Shown: piece after piece, positions 44,423 through 53,525 of the stretch
Position numbering within the stretch: position 1 is the stretch's first letter
Layout of the letters: the number at the start of each line of letters is the position of its first letter
NCBI GenBank assembly: GCA_943329075.2
Contig: CALQCM020000019.1
Location: forward strand, 1 to 64,000
DNA from: Chitinophaga pinensis
Lineage (GTDB): Bacteria; Pseudomonadota; Gammaproteobacteria; Burkholderiales; SG8-41
Length of the DNA: 64,000 nucleotides
Direction: 5' to 3'
Made by a program: the position numbers and the translations under genes
Notes under the pieces: generated by a model
Seen by the model: only the letters and a program-made list of their open reading frames with translations
Databases searched by the model: none
What the model was told of the DNA's origin: nothing

Positions 44423-45391
44423 TCAGTTCAGCATGATGCCGGTGGCCCTGACCACACGCGACCACTTGCCAACTTCCGTCCTGACGAAATCGGCGAACCC
44501 GGCCTGTGTGCCGGTGTGTGGGTCGAATCCCGTCGTTGCCAACCGCTCGCGCACGTCGGTCTGACGCAGTGCGTTGTTGATTTCTGCGTTCAGGGTCGCA
44601 ACCACGGCGGGCGGCGTGTTGGCCGGTGCAAAAAATGCAATCCACGATGCGTTCTCGAAAGCGGGAAAGCCCGCTTCGGCGAGCGTCGGCACATCCGGCA
44701 GCAGCGCGATGCGCTTGAGACTCGCCACCGCCAGCACACGCAGCGCGCCCTGCCTGATGAACTGAATCGCTGTCGGCACGGTCGTGGTCGTCAGGTCCAC
44801 CTGTTGCCCAAGCACCGCGGTGACTGGCGCGAGACCGCCCTGAAACGGCACGTGCATCGGGTCGAGGCCGGGCACCGCCCTGAACACGTACTCCGAGGCC
44901 AGATGCTCGGTGGTGCCGACGCCCGCAGTCGAGTAGGTGAAGCGGCCCCCCTTCGTGCTGCGCACAAATTCCATCAGCGATTTTGCGGTCACCGTGCGAT
45001 GCACCGCGAAAACCGTCGGCGCGGTCGCCGCCAATGCCACCGGCGTCAGCTCCGCAGTCGGATCGACAGCCCCCTTCGCGGCACTGGCATTAACCACCAC
45101 CGCGGCGGTAATCACGAGCAGTGTATGGCCGTCGGGCGAGGCCGCCGCCACCAGTTTCGCGCCCACCGTGCCGCCTGCGCCGGCGCGGTTGTCAACCACC
45201 ACCGGCTGCGCGAAACGCTCGCTGAGTTTCTGACCAACCAGCCGCGCAATGGTATCGGCGATACCGCCCGGCCCGAAGGCTACGACCACCCGTAGCGGTC
45301 GCCCCGGATAAGTTTGCGCTGCCGCCATCGCCGCAGCACCCATCAGCAGCAAGCCCGCAAACAATCTGCCAACAAAACCAGTGCGCTCCAT
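44423..45391 (-). CDS. Bug/TctC-family periplasmic binding protein (7)
   Basis: The 322-residue product has signal peptide LFAGLLLMGAAAMAAAQ and loop RVVVAFGPGGIADTIARLV. VVDNRAGAGGTVGAKLVAAA follows, with SPDGHTLLVITAAVVVNAS. The ATG at 45391 is preferred over the GTG one codon earlier. It follows Bug (8) by only four bases, so these two receptors are translated from one message. Confidence 0.92.
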   Translation of the reverse strand: MERTGFVGRLFAGLLLMGAAAMAAAQTYPGRPLRVVVAFGPGGIADTIARLVGQKLSERFAQPVVVDNRAGAGGTVGAKLVAAASPDGHTLLVITAAVVVNASAAKGAVDPTAELTPVALAATAPTVFAVHRTVTAKSLMEFVRSTKGGRFTYSTAGVGTTEHLASEYVFRAVPGLDPMHVPFQGGLAPVTAVLGQQVDLTTTTVPTAIQFIRQGALRVLAVASLKRIALLPDVPTLAEAGFPAFENASWIAFFAPANTPPAVVATLNAEINNALRQTDVRERLATTGFDPHTGTQAGFADFVRTEVGKWSRVVRATGIMLN

Positions 45392-45395
45392 CACT

Positions 45396-46370
45396 TCAAT
45401 GCACCTTGATACCGGCCGCGCTCACCACGCGTGCCCACTTGGCGGTTTCGATCCTCATCATTTCGGCAAACGCATCCGGCGTACTGGTGCGCGCCTCGAA
45501 ACCGGCCGCTATCAGTTTTTCGCCGACATCCTGCGACATCAGCACGCGCTGCAGTTCGGCGCCAATCAGCGCAATGATCGCGCGCGGCGTTCTTGCCGGT
45601 GCGAGTATGCCCTGCCAGTCCTCCGAAGCGAAACCGGGCAAGCCCGATTCGGCGACGGTCTGCAGCTCCGGGATCGCCGCCGAACGCCGACCGGCGCTAA
45701 CCGCAATTGCGCGCAAGCGGCCGCTGCGCACATGCGGCAGTGCCGAGGGCATGCTCGCGAAGGACAACGCAACCTGCCCGCCGACCAGATCGCTCATGGC
45801 CGGCCCACCACCCTTATACGGGACGTGCACGATCTCGACTTTGGCCAGGAATTTGAACAACTCACCCGACAGATGGGTCGCATTGCCGATGCCACTAGAG
45901 GCAAAGGCAAGCTCGCCCGGCTTGCTGCGTGCGAGCGCGATCAAATCGGTAACAGATTTCACCGGCAGACCTGGATGGGTGACAAGAATATGCGAAGCGG
46001 TACCGGTCAGCGATACGGGCGCAAAATCCGCCACCGGATCGTAGGGCATCCTGTCGAACAGGCTGCTGTTCACCGCAAACGGGCCAAGTGTGCCGACCGT
46101 CAGGGTGTAACCATCGGGCGCCGCGCGCGCGACAATTTCATTGCCGATCATGCCGCTCGCGCCACCGCGGTTATCGACCACCACCTGTTTGCCGGAGGAT
46201 TCAAACATGCGCAACGCCACCAGACGGGCGACAAAATCGGCGCTGCCGCCGGGCGCAAAGGGTACCACCAGCCGCATAGACCGCGCCGGAAAGGATGCGG
46301 CGGCAATTGCCGCAGCGGGCAATAAAATCAGCGCGAGATAAACTCCACACCTGCAAAAAGCGGCCGCCAT
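45396..46370 (-). CDS. Bug/TctC-family periplasmic binding protein (8)
   Basis: The 324-residue product has signal peptide YLALILLPAAAIAAASF and loop RLVVPFAPGGSADFVARLV. VVVDNRGGASGMIGNEIVAR follows, and later VPYKGGGPAMSDLVGGQVAL. GAGGTG seven bases before the ATG at 46370 decides the start against an upstream in-frame ATG at 46400. It lies 36 bases downstream of CoxL (3), so the CoxMSL (3) operon may continue through two receptors. Confidence 0.92.
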   Translation of the reverse strand: MAAAFCRCGVYLALILLPAAAIAAASFPARSMRLVVPFAPGGSADFVARLVALRMFESSGKQVVVDNRGGASGMIGNEIVARAAPDGYTLTVGTLGPFAVNSSLFDRMPYDPVADFAPVSLTGTASHILVTHPGLPVKSVTDLIALARSKPGELAFASSGIGNATHLSGELFKFLAKVEIVHVPYKGGGPAMSDLVGGQVALSFASMPSALPHVRSGRLRAIAVSAGRRSAAIPELQTVAESGLPGFASEDWQGILAPARTPRAIIALIGAELQRVLMSQDVGEKLIAAGFEARTSTPDAFAEMMRIETAKWARVVSAAGIKVH

Positions 46371-46406
46371 GTAAATGCACCTCGTTCCGTTCAAATACAT
46401 GTGTGG

Positions 46407-48773
46407 TCAGCCTGCGCCATCCGTCGCTGCCGCGCCAAATTTTACCCCGCGCGCCTGGGCGATCATCGCCGCCAGCCGGGCGGGAAATATCGGCGCATGC
46501 GCGATGATCACGCCAAACGGCGACAGCGCGTCTTCGATCGCCGAGGCGATCGCCGCCGTCACCGGCACCACGCCGCACTCGCCCACACCCTTGACGCCGA
46601 GCGGATTCAGCGGCGATGGCGTCTCGCGGTAAAAATTGTCGATATGCGGCATTTCGGTCGCTGTCATCAACAGGTATTCACCGTAATTGGTCGTCACCGG
46701 CTGCGCGTTTTCGTCGTAACCCATCCACTCGAACAACGCATTGCCGAGGCCGTGCGCGGTGCCGCCGAGAATCTGCCCCTCGACCAGCAACGGGTTGATG
46801 ATGCGTCCACAATCGTGCACGCCGGTAAATTTCAATATCTTTACGGCGCCGGTTTCGATATCTACCTCGACTTCTGCGACCACCGTGCCGTTGGCATGCG
46901 CCATGTCGTCGATCACCAGATGTTCGCTCGCCTCGAGACCGGGTGTCACGTCCGGCGGCAGTGAATAGCCGGCGGTGCCCGCCACCGAGCGCGCTATTTC
47001 ACCAAGCGTGACAAAGCGGTCGGCGCTGTTGCGCACGCGCACGCTGTCACCGACAAATTCGAGTTCGGCTTCCGGTGCCTCGAGCAGGTGGGCTGCGATC
47101 TTCAGCACTTTTTTGCGCACGGTAATCGCCGCCAGATGCGCGGACGATCCGGCCAGCACGCTTTGCCGGCTGTTCGAGCCGCCGATGCCCATCGCGATCG
47201 CCGCCGAATCGCCGAGCGTCACCGTCACGTTGTCGAGCGCGCCGCCGAACTGTTCGGCAACCACCTGAGCCAGCATGGTACGCGTGCCCTGCCCCATCGC
47301 CACCGCGCCGCTATAGACGTGCACTTTGCCCGATGGCGCGACGCGTACCGTCGCCGATTCAAACGGACCGCGCCCGGTGCCCTTGCAATAGTTGGCAAGT
47401 CCGATGCCGAGATAGCGCCCCGCCGCCCGCGCCGCCTGCTGGCGAGCGGCAAAATCATGCCAGCCGGCGCGCGTCAGCGCATCGTCCTGACAGGCCGGAT
47501 AATCGCCGCTGTCCAGAACGACCGGCAGACCGCCGCGCGCCTTCAGTTTGGTCGTGTACGGCATGCTGGCGGCCGGAATCAGATTGCGGCGGCGCACTTC
47601 GGCGCGATCGAGCTTCAATTCGCGCGCCACGCGGTCGAGCAGGCGCTCCATCACAAACGTGCCCTGCGGATGGCCGGCGCCGCGCACCGGCGTCACCGGC
47701 ACCTTGTTGGTGAGGGCGACGCGGATGTTCATGCGGTAGTTCGGCACTTCATATTGCAGCGGCACCGTTTCCGCCGAGTTGTGCGGCAGATTCACTCCGC
47801 GCGCGGTATAAGCGCCGTGATCGTGGATCAGGTCGCCGCGGATGCCGAGGATGCGCGCATCGCCATCGACGGCGATTTCGACCTCCCAGTACTGGTCGCG
47901 TTCCTGCGTCGTCGCGACAAAATGTTCGCGCCGGTCTTCGATCCACTTCACTGGCCTTGCCAGCAGTAGCGCCGCCAATGCGACCGCCGCGTCTTCCGGA
48001 TAAAAGATCAGCTTCGGCCCGAAACCGCCGCCGAGGTCGGGCGCGACGACGCGCACGCGGTTCTCGTCGCGACCGAGCAGGTCGCACAACAGGCGCTGCG
48101 CCGCATGCGGCATCTGCGTCGAACTCCAGAGGGTCAGGCGGTCTTCGACCGCATCGTGCGCGGCCACCGCGCCGCGGCACTCGATCGAGTGACTGCCGCC
48201 GCGATGCTGGAACAGAGATTCGCGGAACACGTGCGGCGCGTTCGCGAAGGCTGCGTCGACGTCGCCGTAGGCCATCGCAAACTCGGCCAGCAGGTTGTGC
48301 GGCGCGTTGCGATGTACCAGCGGTGCCTCGGCGGCGAGCGCCTCGCGGCAATCGGACGCTGCCGGCAGCGCCTCGTAATCGACCTCGACCAAAGCCGCCG
48401 CGTCCTCGGCGATATAACGGTTGTCGGCGACAACAATCGCGACTGCCTCGCCGACATGCACCGTCTCGTCGTTTGCCAGCACCGGCCGGTTGCGGTCCTG
48501 CTTGTAACTCTTGCTCGGCAGGCCGACGACAAGGCGCTCGGTGACGAGATGCGGCATGAAGTCTTGCAGCGTGTAGACGGCGTGCACGCCGGGCAGCGCC
48601 AGTGCGGCAGTCTTGTCGATGCCGCGGATTGTGGCGTGGGCGAACGGGCTGCGCACGAACGCCGCCTCCAGCATGCCCGGCAGGCTGATGTCGTCGACGA
48701 AGCGCCCCTTGCCGCGCAGCAGGTCGCCGTCTTCGCGCCGCGTCACCGGCTGGCCGAACACGCTGGCGGTCAT
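46407..48773 (-). CDS. Xanthine dehydrogenase/CoxL-family molybdopterin subunit (3)
   Basis: The 788-residue product is a more distant paralogue of CoxL (1) and (2). It starts FGQPVTRREDGDLLRGKGRF and has APDLGGGFGPKLIFYPEDAA, VTPVRGAGHPQGTF and GVKGVGECGVVPVT with the active-site Glu. No AYRCSFR loop is present, so a hydroxylase rather than CO dehydrogenase is expected. Its ATG overlaps the CoxS stop (ATGA). The complete M-S-L set is on one strand. Confidence 0.92.
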   Translation of the reverse strand: MTASVFGQPVTRREDGDLLRGKGRFVDDISLPGMLEAAFVRSPFAHATIRGIDKTAALALPGVHAVYTLQDFMPHLVTERLVVGLPSKSYKQDRNRPVLANDETVHVGEAVAIVVADNRYIAEDAAALVEVDYEALPAASDCREALAAEAPLVHRNAPHNLLAEFAMAYGDVDAAFANAPHVFRESLFQHRGGSHSIECRGAVAAHDAVEDRLTLWSSTQMPHAAQRLLCDLLGRDENRVRVVAPDLGGGFGPKLIFYPEDAAVALAALLLARPVKWIEDRREHFVATTQERDQYWEVEIAVDGDARILGIRGDLIHDHGAYTARGVNLPHNSAETVPLQYEVPNYRMNIRVALTNKVPVTPVRGAGHPQGTFVMERLLDRVARELKLDRAEVRRRNLIPAASMPYTTKLKARGGLPVVLDSGDYPACQDDALTRAGWHDFAARQQAARAAGRYLGIGLANYCKGTGRGPFESATVRVAPSGKVHVYSGAVAMGQGTRTMLAQVVAEQFGGALDNVTVTLGDSAAIAMGIGGSNSRQSVLAGSSAHLAAITVRKKVLKIAAHLLEAPEAELEFVGDSVRVRNSADRFVTLGEIARSVAGTAGYSLPPDVTPGLEASEHLVIDDMAHANGTVVAEVEVDIETGAVKILKFTGVHDCGRIINPLLVEGQILGGTAHGLGNALFEWMGYDENAQPVTTNYGEYLLMTATEMPHIDNFYRETPSPLNPLGVKGVGECGVVPVTAAIASAIEDALSPFGVIIAHAPIFPARLAAMIAQARGVKFGAAATDGAG

Positions 48774-49264
48774 GCCTGCCCCGCCGCGCGCATGCGCTGC
48801 GCCGCATCGAGCGCGGCGGCAACAATGCCCTGATAACCGGTACAGCGGCATAGATTGCCGGACAATGCCACCCGCACCTCTGCCTCGGTCGGCGCCGGAT
48901 TCTCACGCAGAAACTCGACCAGCGTCATCAATATCCCCGGCGTGCAAAAACCGCACTGCAGGCCGTGATGGCTGCTAAAGGCCTGCTGCAGCGGATGCAA
49001 GTGCTGCGCGTCCGGCGCGAGGCCTTCGACCGTAGAAACCTCCTTGCCATCGGCCTGCACCGCCAGCATCAGGCAGGCGCGCACCGACTGTCCGTTGCAC
49101 AGCACGGTGCAAGCGCCGCAGACGCCGTGTTCGCAGCCGATGTGGGTGCCGGTCAGTCCGAGGCGGTGGCGCAGCAAATCGGCGAGCGTCAGCCGAACTT
49201 CGACCTCGCGCTCGTGGCGCATGCCGTTTACGGTGACTGCGATGCTGCGTGTTTCAGTCGTCAA
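48770..49264 (-). CDS. CoxS-type [2Fe-2S] subunit (3)
   Basis: The 164-residue product has THIGCEHGVCGACTVL and QCGFCTPGILMTLVEF then NLCRCTGYQGI, the two cluster motifs. The only suitable start is TTG at 49264, with GAGG seven bases upstream. It is between CoxM (45 bases upstream) and CoxL (overlapping). Confidence 0.93.
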   Translation of the reverse strand: MTTETRSIAVTVNGMRHEREVEVRLTLADLLRHRLGLTGTHIGCEHGVCGACTVLCNGQSVRACLMLAVQADGKEVSTVEGLAPDAQHLHPLQQAFSSHHGLQCGFCTPGILMTLVEFLRENPAPTEAEVRVALSGNLCRCTGYQGIVAAALDAAQRMRAAGQA

Positions 49265-49309
49265 TTGCGCGCCTCATGAATAGGGTCTTCGCCGCGTTTG
49301 TTCTATTTT

Positions 49310-50170
49310 TCAATGACAGCGCGCGGCCGCCTCGGCCAGCGCGCGTTTCGCCAGCACCGCCGCCAGATGCTGGCGGTAGGCCGCTGGTGCATGCACGTCG
49401 CCGACGGCGTCGAGCTCGCGGCAGTGTTCGGCAGCAGCGCGAAACAGCGCTTCCGACGGCGCCTGCCCGAGCAGCGCCCGCTCTGCCGCGGCAACCCGCA
49501 CCGGCGCCGCGTCGAGCCCGGCAACGGTGATGGCGGCGCGCGTGATGGCGCCGGCAGCATTTTTTTCCAGCATGACGGCGACTGCGCAGACGGCAAAATC
49601 GCCGTGCCGCCGCGCGAATTCGAGAAACGCGTGCCCGTGGCCCCTGCCCCACAACGGCAGACTGACCGCGATGACCAGTTCGTCAGGAGCAATCGCCGGC
49701 GTCATATACGACTGGGGAAATTGCGCGAACGGAATTTTGCGCTCGCCGCCGCGCCCGGTGACGCTGACCACTGCATCGAGCGTCATCGCCGCCGCCACCA
49801 GTTCGGCGGAAGGATCAAGATGACACAGTGAACCGCCGAGCGTGCCGCGGTTGCGCGTCTGCTGGTGTCCGACGTGCTCGATCGCCGCCGTCAGCAGCGG
49901 ACAACGCGCGCGCACGACAGCGCTGCGCTCGAGTTCGCGCTGGCGCGTCATCGCGCCGATTTCAAGTACATCGCCGTTCTCGCGAACATGCGCCAGCGTA
50001 TCGATGCGATTCAAATCGATCAGGTCGTCTGGCAGCACCAGCCGCATGTTGAGCATGGGCATCAGCGACTGGCCACCGGCGAGCAGCTTGGCGTTGTCCG
50101 TGCTGGCAAGCAGGGCAACGGCCTCGGCGACGGATGCCGGATCGTGATATCTGAAAAGCGGCGGTTTCAT
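49310..50170 (-). CDS. CoxM-type FAD subunit (3)
   Basis: The 286-residue product opens KPPLFRYHDPASVAEAVALL and has LLAGGQSLMPMLNMRLVLPD and TRNRGTLGGSLCHLDPSAEL, the FAD-binding motifs. The ATG at 50170 follows GAGGGGT; the frame extends upstream without family similarity. It is the first gene of the third molybdenum hydroxylase operon, divergent from Bug (9). Confidence 0.93.
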   Translation of the reverse strand: MKPPLFRYHDPASVAEAVALLASTDNAKLLAGGQSLMPMLNMRLVLPDDLIDLNRIDTLAHVRENGDVLEIGAMTRQRELERSAVVRARCPLLTAAIEHVGHQQTRNRGTLGGSLCHLDPSAELVAAAMTLDAVVSVTGRGGERKIPFAQFPQSYMTPAIAPDELVIAVSLPLWGRGHGHAFLEFARRHGDFAVCAVAVMLEKNAAGAITRAAITVAGLDAAPVRVAAAERALLGQAPSEALFRAAAEHCRELDAVGDVHAPAAYRQHLAAVLAKRALAEAAARCH

Positions 50171-50280
50171 ACCCCCTCGGAGCCGACGTGGCAGGACAAA
50201 ATGTGTATTATTTGTGAGAATTGAATCAGAACTTAGACTACCCTTCTGACGCCGCCCCTGCAACCACCGGAGCCACCACT

Positions 50281-51243
50281 ATGCGCGCAGCGCCCGTGAT
50301 TTTTCTGTTTGCGACGCTCGCCGCCGCAGTTCCCGTCGGCGCGCAGGATTTTCCGCAGAAGACGCTGCGCATGATCGTGCCCTATGCGCCAGGCGGCATC
50401 GTCGATTACGTCGGGCGGTTGACCGCGCAGCGCCTCACCGAAAATCTCGGCCACAATGTCATCGTCGACAACCGCCCGGGCGCTGGCGGCGTGATCGGCG
50501 TCGAAATCCTCAGCAGGGCGGGCGCCGACGGCCATACGCTGCTGATCATGGATCCGGCGATCGTCATCAACCAGAGCCTGCTGCCCAAGGTTGCCTACGA
50601 CGTAAACAAGGACCTGCTGCCGGTGACAATCGAGACGTTTTCGCCGCTGGTGCTGGCGGTGAATGCGAAGGTGGCGGCGCAGAATGTGCAGGAACTGGTC
50701 GCACTGGCAAGGGCGCAGCCGGGCAAGCTCAGCTTTGCCTCGGCCGGCATCGGCACCACGCCGCACATGGCCGGCGAACTGTTCAAGGACCGCATCCGGC
50801 AGAACCTGCTGCACATACCTTACAAGGGCAGCGGCCCCGCGATGGCGGATCTGGTCGCCGGCCAGGTGCAGATGACGTTCAGCAGCATTACGGCTGCGCT
50901 GCCCTTCATCAAGGACGGCCGTTTGCGCGGCCTCGCCACCACCGGCGGCAAACGCGCCGCGGCGCTCGCCGAACTGCCGACGGTGGCGGAATCCGGTTTC
51001 CCCGGATTCGAGGTCAATCTGTGGCTTGCCATCTTCGTGCCGGCGCAAACGGCGCCGCAGACGGTCGCGCGCCTGAACACCGAACTGCGCAAAGGGCTGC
51101 AGCATCCGGACATGCGCAGCGCACTCGACAAAGTCGCCGCCGAACCCATCGGCAGTTCGCCGCAGGAGGCGCGCCGCTTCGTGCAGGACGAATTCACCAA
51201 GTGGGCCGCCGTCGTCAAGGCGGGCAACGTGCGGCCGGAATAG
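50281..51243 (+). CDS. Bug/TctC-family periplasmic binding protein (9)
   Basis: The 320-residue product has signal peptide VIFLFATLAAAVPVGAQ and loop RMIVPYAPGGIVDYVGRLT. VIVDNRPGAGGVIGVEILSR and ADGHTLLIMDPAIVINQS follow. The ATG at 50281 directly precedes the signal peptide; the frame reaches 50221. It is divergent from CoxM (3) and convergent with Bug (10). Confidence 0.92.
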   Translation: MRAAPVIFLFATLAAAVPVGAQDFPQKTLRMIVPYAPGGIVDYVGRLTAQRLTENLGHNVIVDNRPGAGGVIGVEILSRAGADGHTLLIMDPAIVINQSLLPKVAYDVNKDLLPVTIETFSPLVLAVNAKVAAQNVQELVALARAQPGKLSFASAGIGTTPHMAGELFKDRIRQNLLHIPYKGSGPAMADLVAGQVQMTFSSITAALPFIKDGRLRGLATTGGKRAAALAELPTVAESGFPGFEVNLWLAIFVPAQTAPQTVARLNTELRKGLQHPDMRSALDKVAAEPIGSSPQEARRFVQDEFTKWAAVVKAGNVRPE

Positions 51244-51280
51244 GCGGCGAGACTGCGCCGAACTGCGTTTCGCAGCAACC

Positions 51281-52270
51281 CTAGTCGGCTGTCAAATTGG
51301 CCATTTTGACGACCTTCGCCCAGCGCGCGATTTCGGCGTTGATGAACGCCTGAAACGCGGCCGGACTGTCGCCGATCGGTTCGAGCGCGTTGGCGGCAAG
51401 TTTCTCGCGCACATCCGGCATGTTGAGCACCCTGACGATGTCGGCGTTCAGTTTACCGACGATTTCGGCCGGCACGGCCGCCGGCGCGATCAGACCGTTC
51501 CACGTCGCCGCTTCGAAACCCGGCACACCAGCCTCGGCCATCGTCGGCATCTCGGGTAGTACCGGGGAACGTTTGGCCGAGGTCACTGCGAGCGCGCGCA
51601 AACGGCCGGCGCGCGCGAACGGCAGCACCGTCGTCAGGTTGCCGAAGGTCATCGAGACCTGTCCCGCCACCAGATCGGTCACGGCGGGGCTGCCGCCCTT
51701 GTAGGGTACATGCACCAGGTCGACCTGCGAGAGCAGTTTGAACAATTCGCCAGCGAGGTGGGTCGAGCCACCGACGCCGCCCGAGCTGAACGTTAACTGC
51801 CCAGGGCGCGCCTTCAACATGGCGATCAATTCCTTGACACTCTTCACCGGCAGGCTGGGGTGCACGGCCAGCACATTGGGTGTCTGTGCGGCATTCGACA
51901 GCGCGGTGAGATCGGCCGGCTTGAACGGCACTTTCTGCATCAGGCTGAAATTCACCGCATAGGCCGAAGTCACCATCAGGATGGTGTAGCCGTCCGCCGG
52001 CGCCCTTGCCACGTACTCGACGCCGATCGATGTGCCGCCGCCGGGTTTGTTTTCAACGATCACATTCTGCGACCACAACTCGGTCAGCTTGGCGCCGATC
52101 AGACGTGCCAGCACATCGGTCGAGCCGCCGGGCGCAAGCGGCACGATCATGCGGACCGGTTTCGACGGAAATGACTGCGCCGCGGCCCCGCCGGATACGA
52201 AGATCATCACGCACGTTCCTGCCGCCAGCGCGAGCAACTGTCGCTTCGCCGCGGATTCTGCCGTTGTCAT
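51281..52270 (-). CDS. Bug/TctC-family periplasmic binding protein (10)
   Basis: The 329-residue product has signal peptide LLALAAGTCVMIFVSGGAAA and loop RMIVPLAPGGSTDVLARLI. NVIVENKPGGGTSIGVEYVA follows, with Glu-Asn-Lys where most relatives have Asp-Asn-Arg. AGGAACGAAACT before the ATG at 52270 supports the start. It is divergent from the cyclodeaminase operon, across 206 bases. Confidence 0.92.
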   Translation of the reverse strand: MTTAESAAKRQLLALAAGTCVMIFVSGGAAAQSFPSKPVRMIVPLAPGGSTDVLARLIGAKLTELWSQNVIVENKPGGGTSIGVEYVARAPADGYTILMVTSAYAVNFSLMQKVPFKPADLTALSNAAQTPNVLAVHPSLPVKSVKELIAMLKARPGQLTFSSGGVGGSTHLAGELFKLLSQVDLVHVPYKGGSPAVTDLVAGQVSMTFGNLTTVLPFARAGRLRALAVTSAKRSPVLPEMPTMAEAGVPGFEAATWNGLIAPAAVPAEIVGKLNADIVRVLNMPDVREKLAANALEPIGDSPAAFQAFINAEIARWAKVVKMANLTAD

Positions 52271-52476
52271 AGTTTCGTTCCTTTTGCCACGCGCCAAAAA
52301 AACACACCGTTTCTTCCGCCGGCATCGCGCAGAGCGCACTTGCGACGGCACGATTTACAATATACTCAAAAATATTCCGCAAAGCCATGCGCGCACCGTA
52401 CCGGCGCGCAAATTCCAGAATGCACGATTGTGGCGCATGTTTCATGCGGTGCGGGCATCCGACAGGGAGAATCATA

Positions 52477-53490
52477 TTGAACGCGGCAAAAGGCGTCTTG
52501 TTTGTTCCATATCATGAAACACTGGATCTGCTGACGATCGACGACGCATTCCGCGTCTGCGAGCAGGTTTACCGCATGCATGCGAACGGCAGCATTGTGC
52601 TGGCGACGCCGCCGAGTTTTAAGCTCGATGTCGGCGAAGGCTTCAACAATCACTGGCATGTCAAAGGCGCATTCCTGAAGGATCTGCCGGCAACCGGTAT
52701 TCGTCTTTACAACTATTTCGATGACGGCGCGACCAACACGGTCGGCATGCTGAGCTGCGCGCGCTACATCATGCTGTCCGATCCGCATACCGGCGAGCCG
52801 CTTGCCATCGTCGACGAGCACTGGAGCTACGTCCTGCGCAGCGCCGCCTCGGCGGTCATCGCCTGCAAGTGGCTGGGTCCAAAGACGCCGCGGGTGCTGG
52901 GACTCGTCGGCACCGGCTCGATGGGCACGGCTGCGCTGCGTTGCCTGACCGCGATGTACCGCTTCGACGAAATCCGCTGCACCTCGCGCCGGCCCGAAAC
53001 GCGCCGCGCGTTCGCCGAAAAATGGTCGCGCGAACTCGGCGTCAATATCGTGACGAAGGACAGCATCGAAGAAGTCGTGCGCGGCGCCGACATCATTGTC
53101 GGCGGCACCACTTCCGGCGAGATCGTCAGCCGCGAGCCGTGGGTCAAAGCGGGCGCGACCTTCATCTCGCTGGCGCGCCGCGAACTGGATCCGGCGGGTT
53201 GGTCGAAAATGGACAAGGTGGTCGTCGACAGCTGGGAATTTAACATGCTGCAAAAGGAATTCCGCCGCACCGTCGACAGCGGATTGTTCTCACGCGAACA
53301 GCTCCATTGCGAAATTCAGGATCTGGTGGCCGGCCACAAGAAAGGCCGCGAGCGCGACGAAGAACGCATCCTCATTCACACCACCGGGCTGGTTTCGCAG
53401 GACATTGCGCTGGCGCATTTTCTGTATACCCGCGCGCTCGAAACCGGGCGCGGCATGTGGCTCCCGGCAGCGCATTTGCCACGCCAGTAA
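52477..53490 (+). CDS. Ornithine cyclodeaminase/mu-crystallin-family protein
   Basis: From the TTG at 52477 the product has 337 residues. The N-terminal part LLTIDDAFRVCEQVYRM and the substrate region around GAFLKDLPATGIRLYNYF are followed by an NAD-binding Rossmann fold (LVGTGSMGTAAL) and IIVGGTTSGEIVSREPWVK. The family includes cyclodeaminases and imine reductases. GGGAGA at 52465-52470 supports the TTG; an ATG at 52387 would add 30 unlikely residues. It heads an operon with the M20 hydrolase and a cupin. Confidence 0.85.
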   Translation: MNAAKGVLFVPYHETLDLLTIDDAFRVCEQVYRMHANGSIVLATPPSFKLDVGEGFNNHWHVKGAFLKDLPATGIRLYNYFDDGATNTVGMLSCARYIMLSDPHTGEPLAIVDEHWSYVLRSAASAVIACKWLGPKTPRVLGLVGTGSMGTAALRCLTAMYRFDEIRCTSRRPETRRAFAEKWSRELGVNIVTKDSIEEVVRGADIIVGGTTSGEIVSREPWVKAGATFISLARRELDPAGWSKMDKVVVDSWEFNMLQKEFRRTVDSGLFSREQLHCEIQDLVAGHKKGRERDEERILIHTTGLVSQDIALAHFLYTRALETGRGMWLPAAHLPRQ

Positions 53491-53525
53491 CCGGATTGCA
53501 GGTGTCACGGGATCGGCATCCATTT

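Noticed and set aside
21047..48773. Carbon monoxide dehydrogenase
   Set aside because: None of the three CoxL proteins has the AYRCSFR active-site loop that marks form I CO dehydrogenase.
46441..48850. Long plus-strand open frames across the CoxMSL (3) genes
   Set aside because: They are Arg-, His- and Ala-rich mirror frames of high-GC genes with no recognisable domain.
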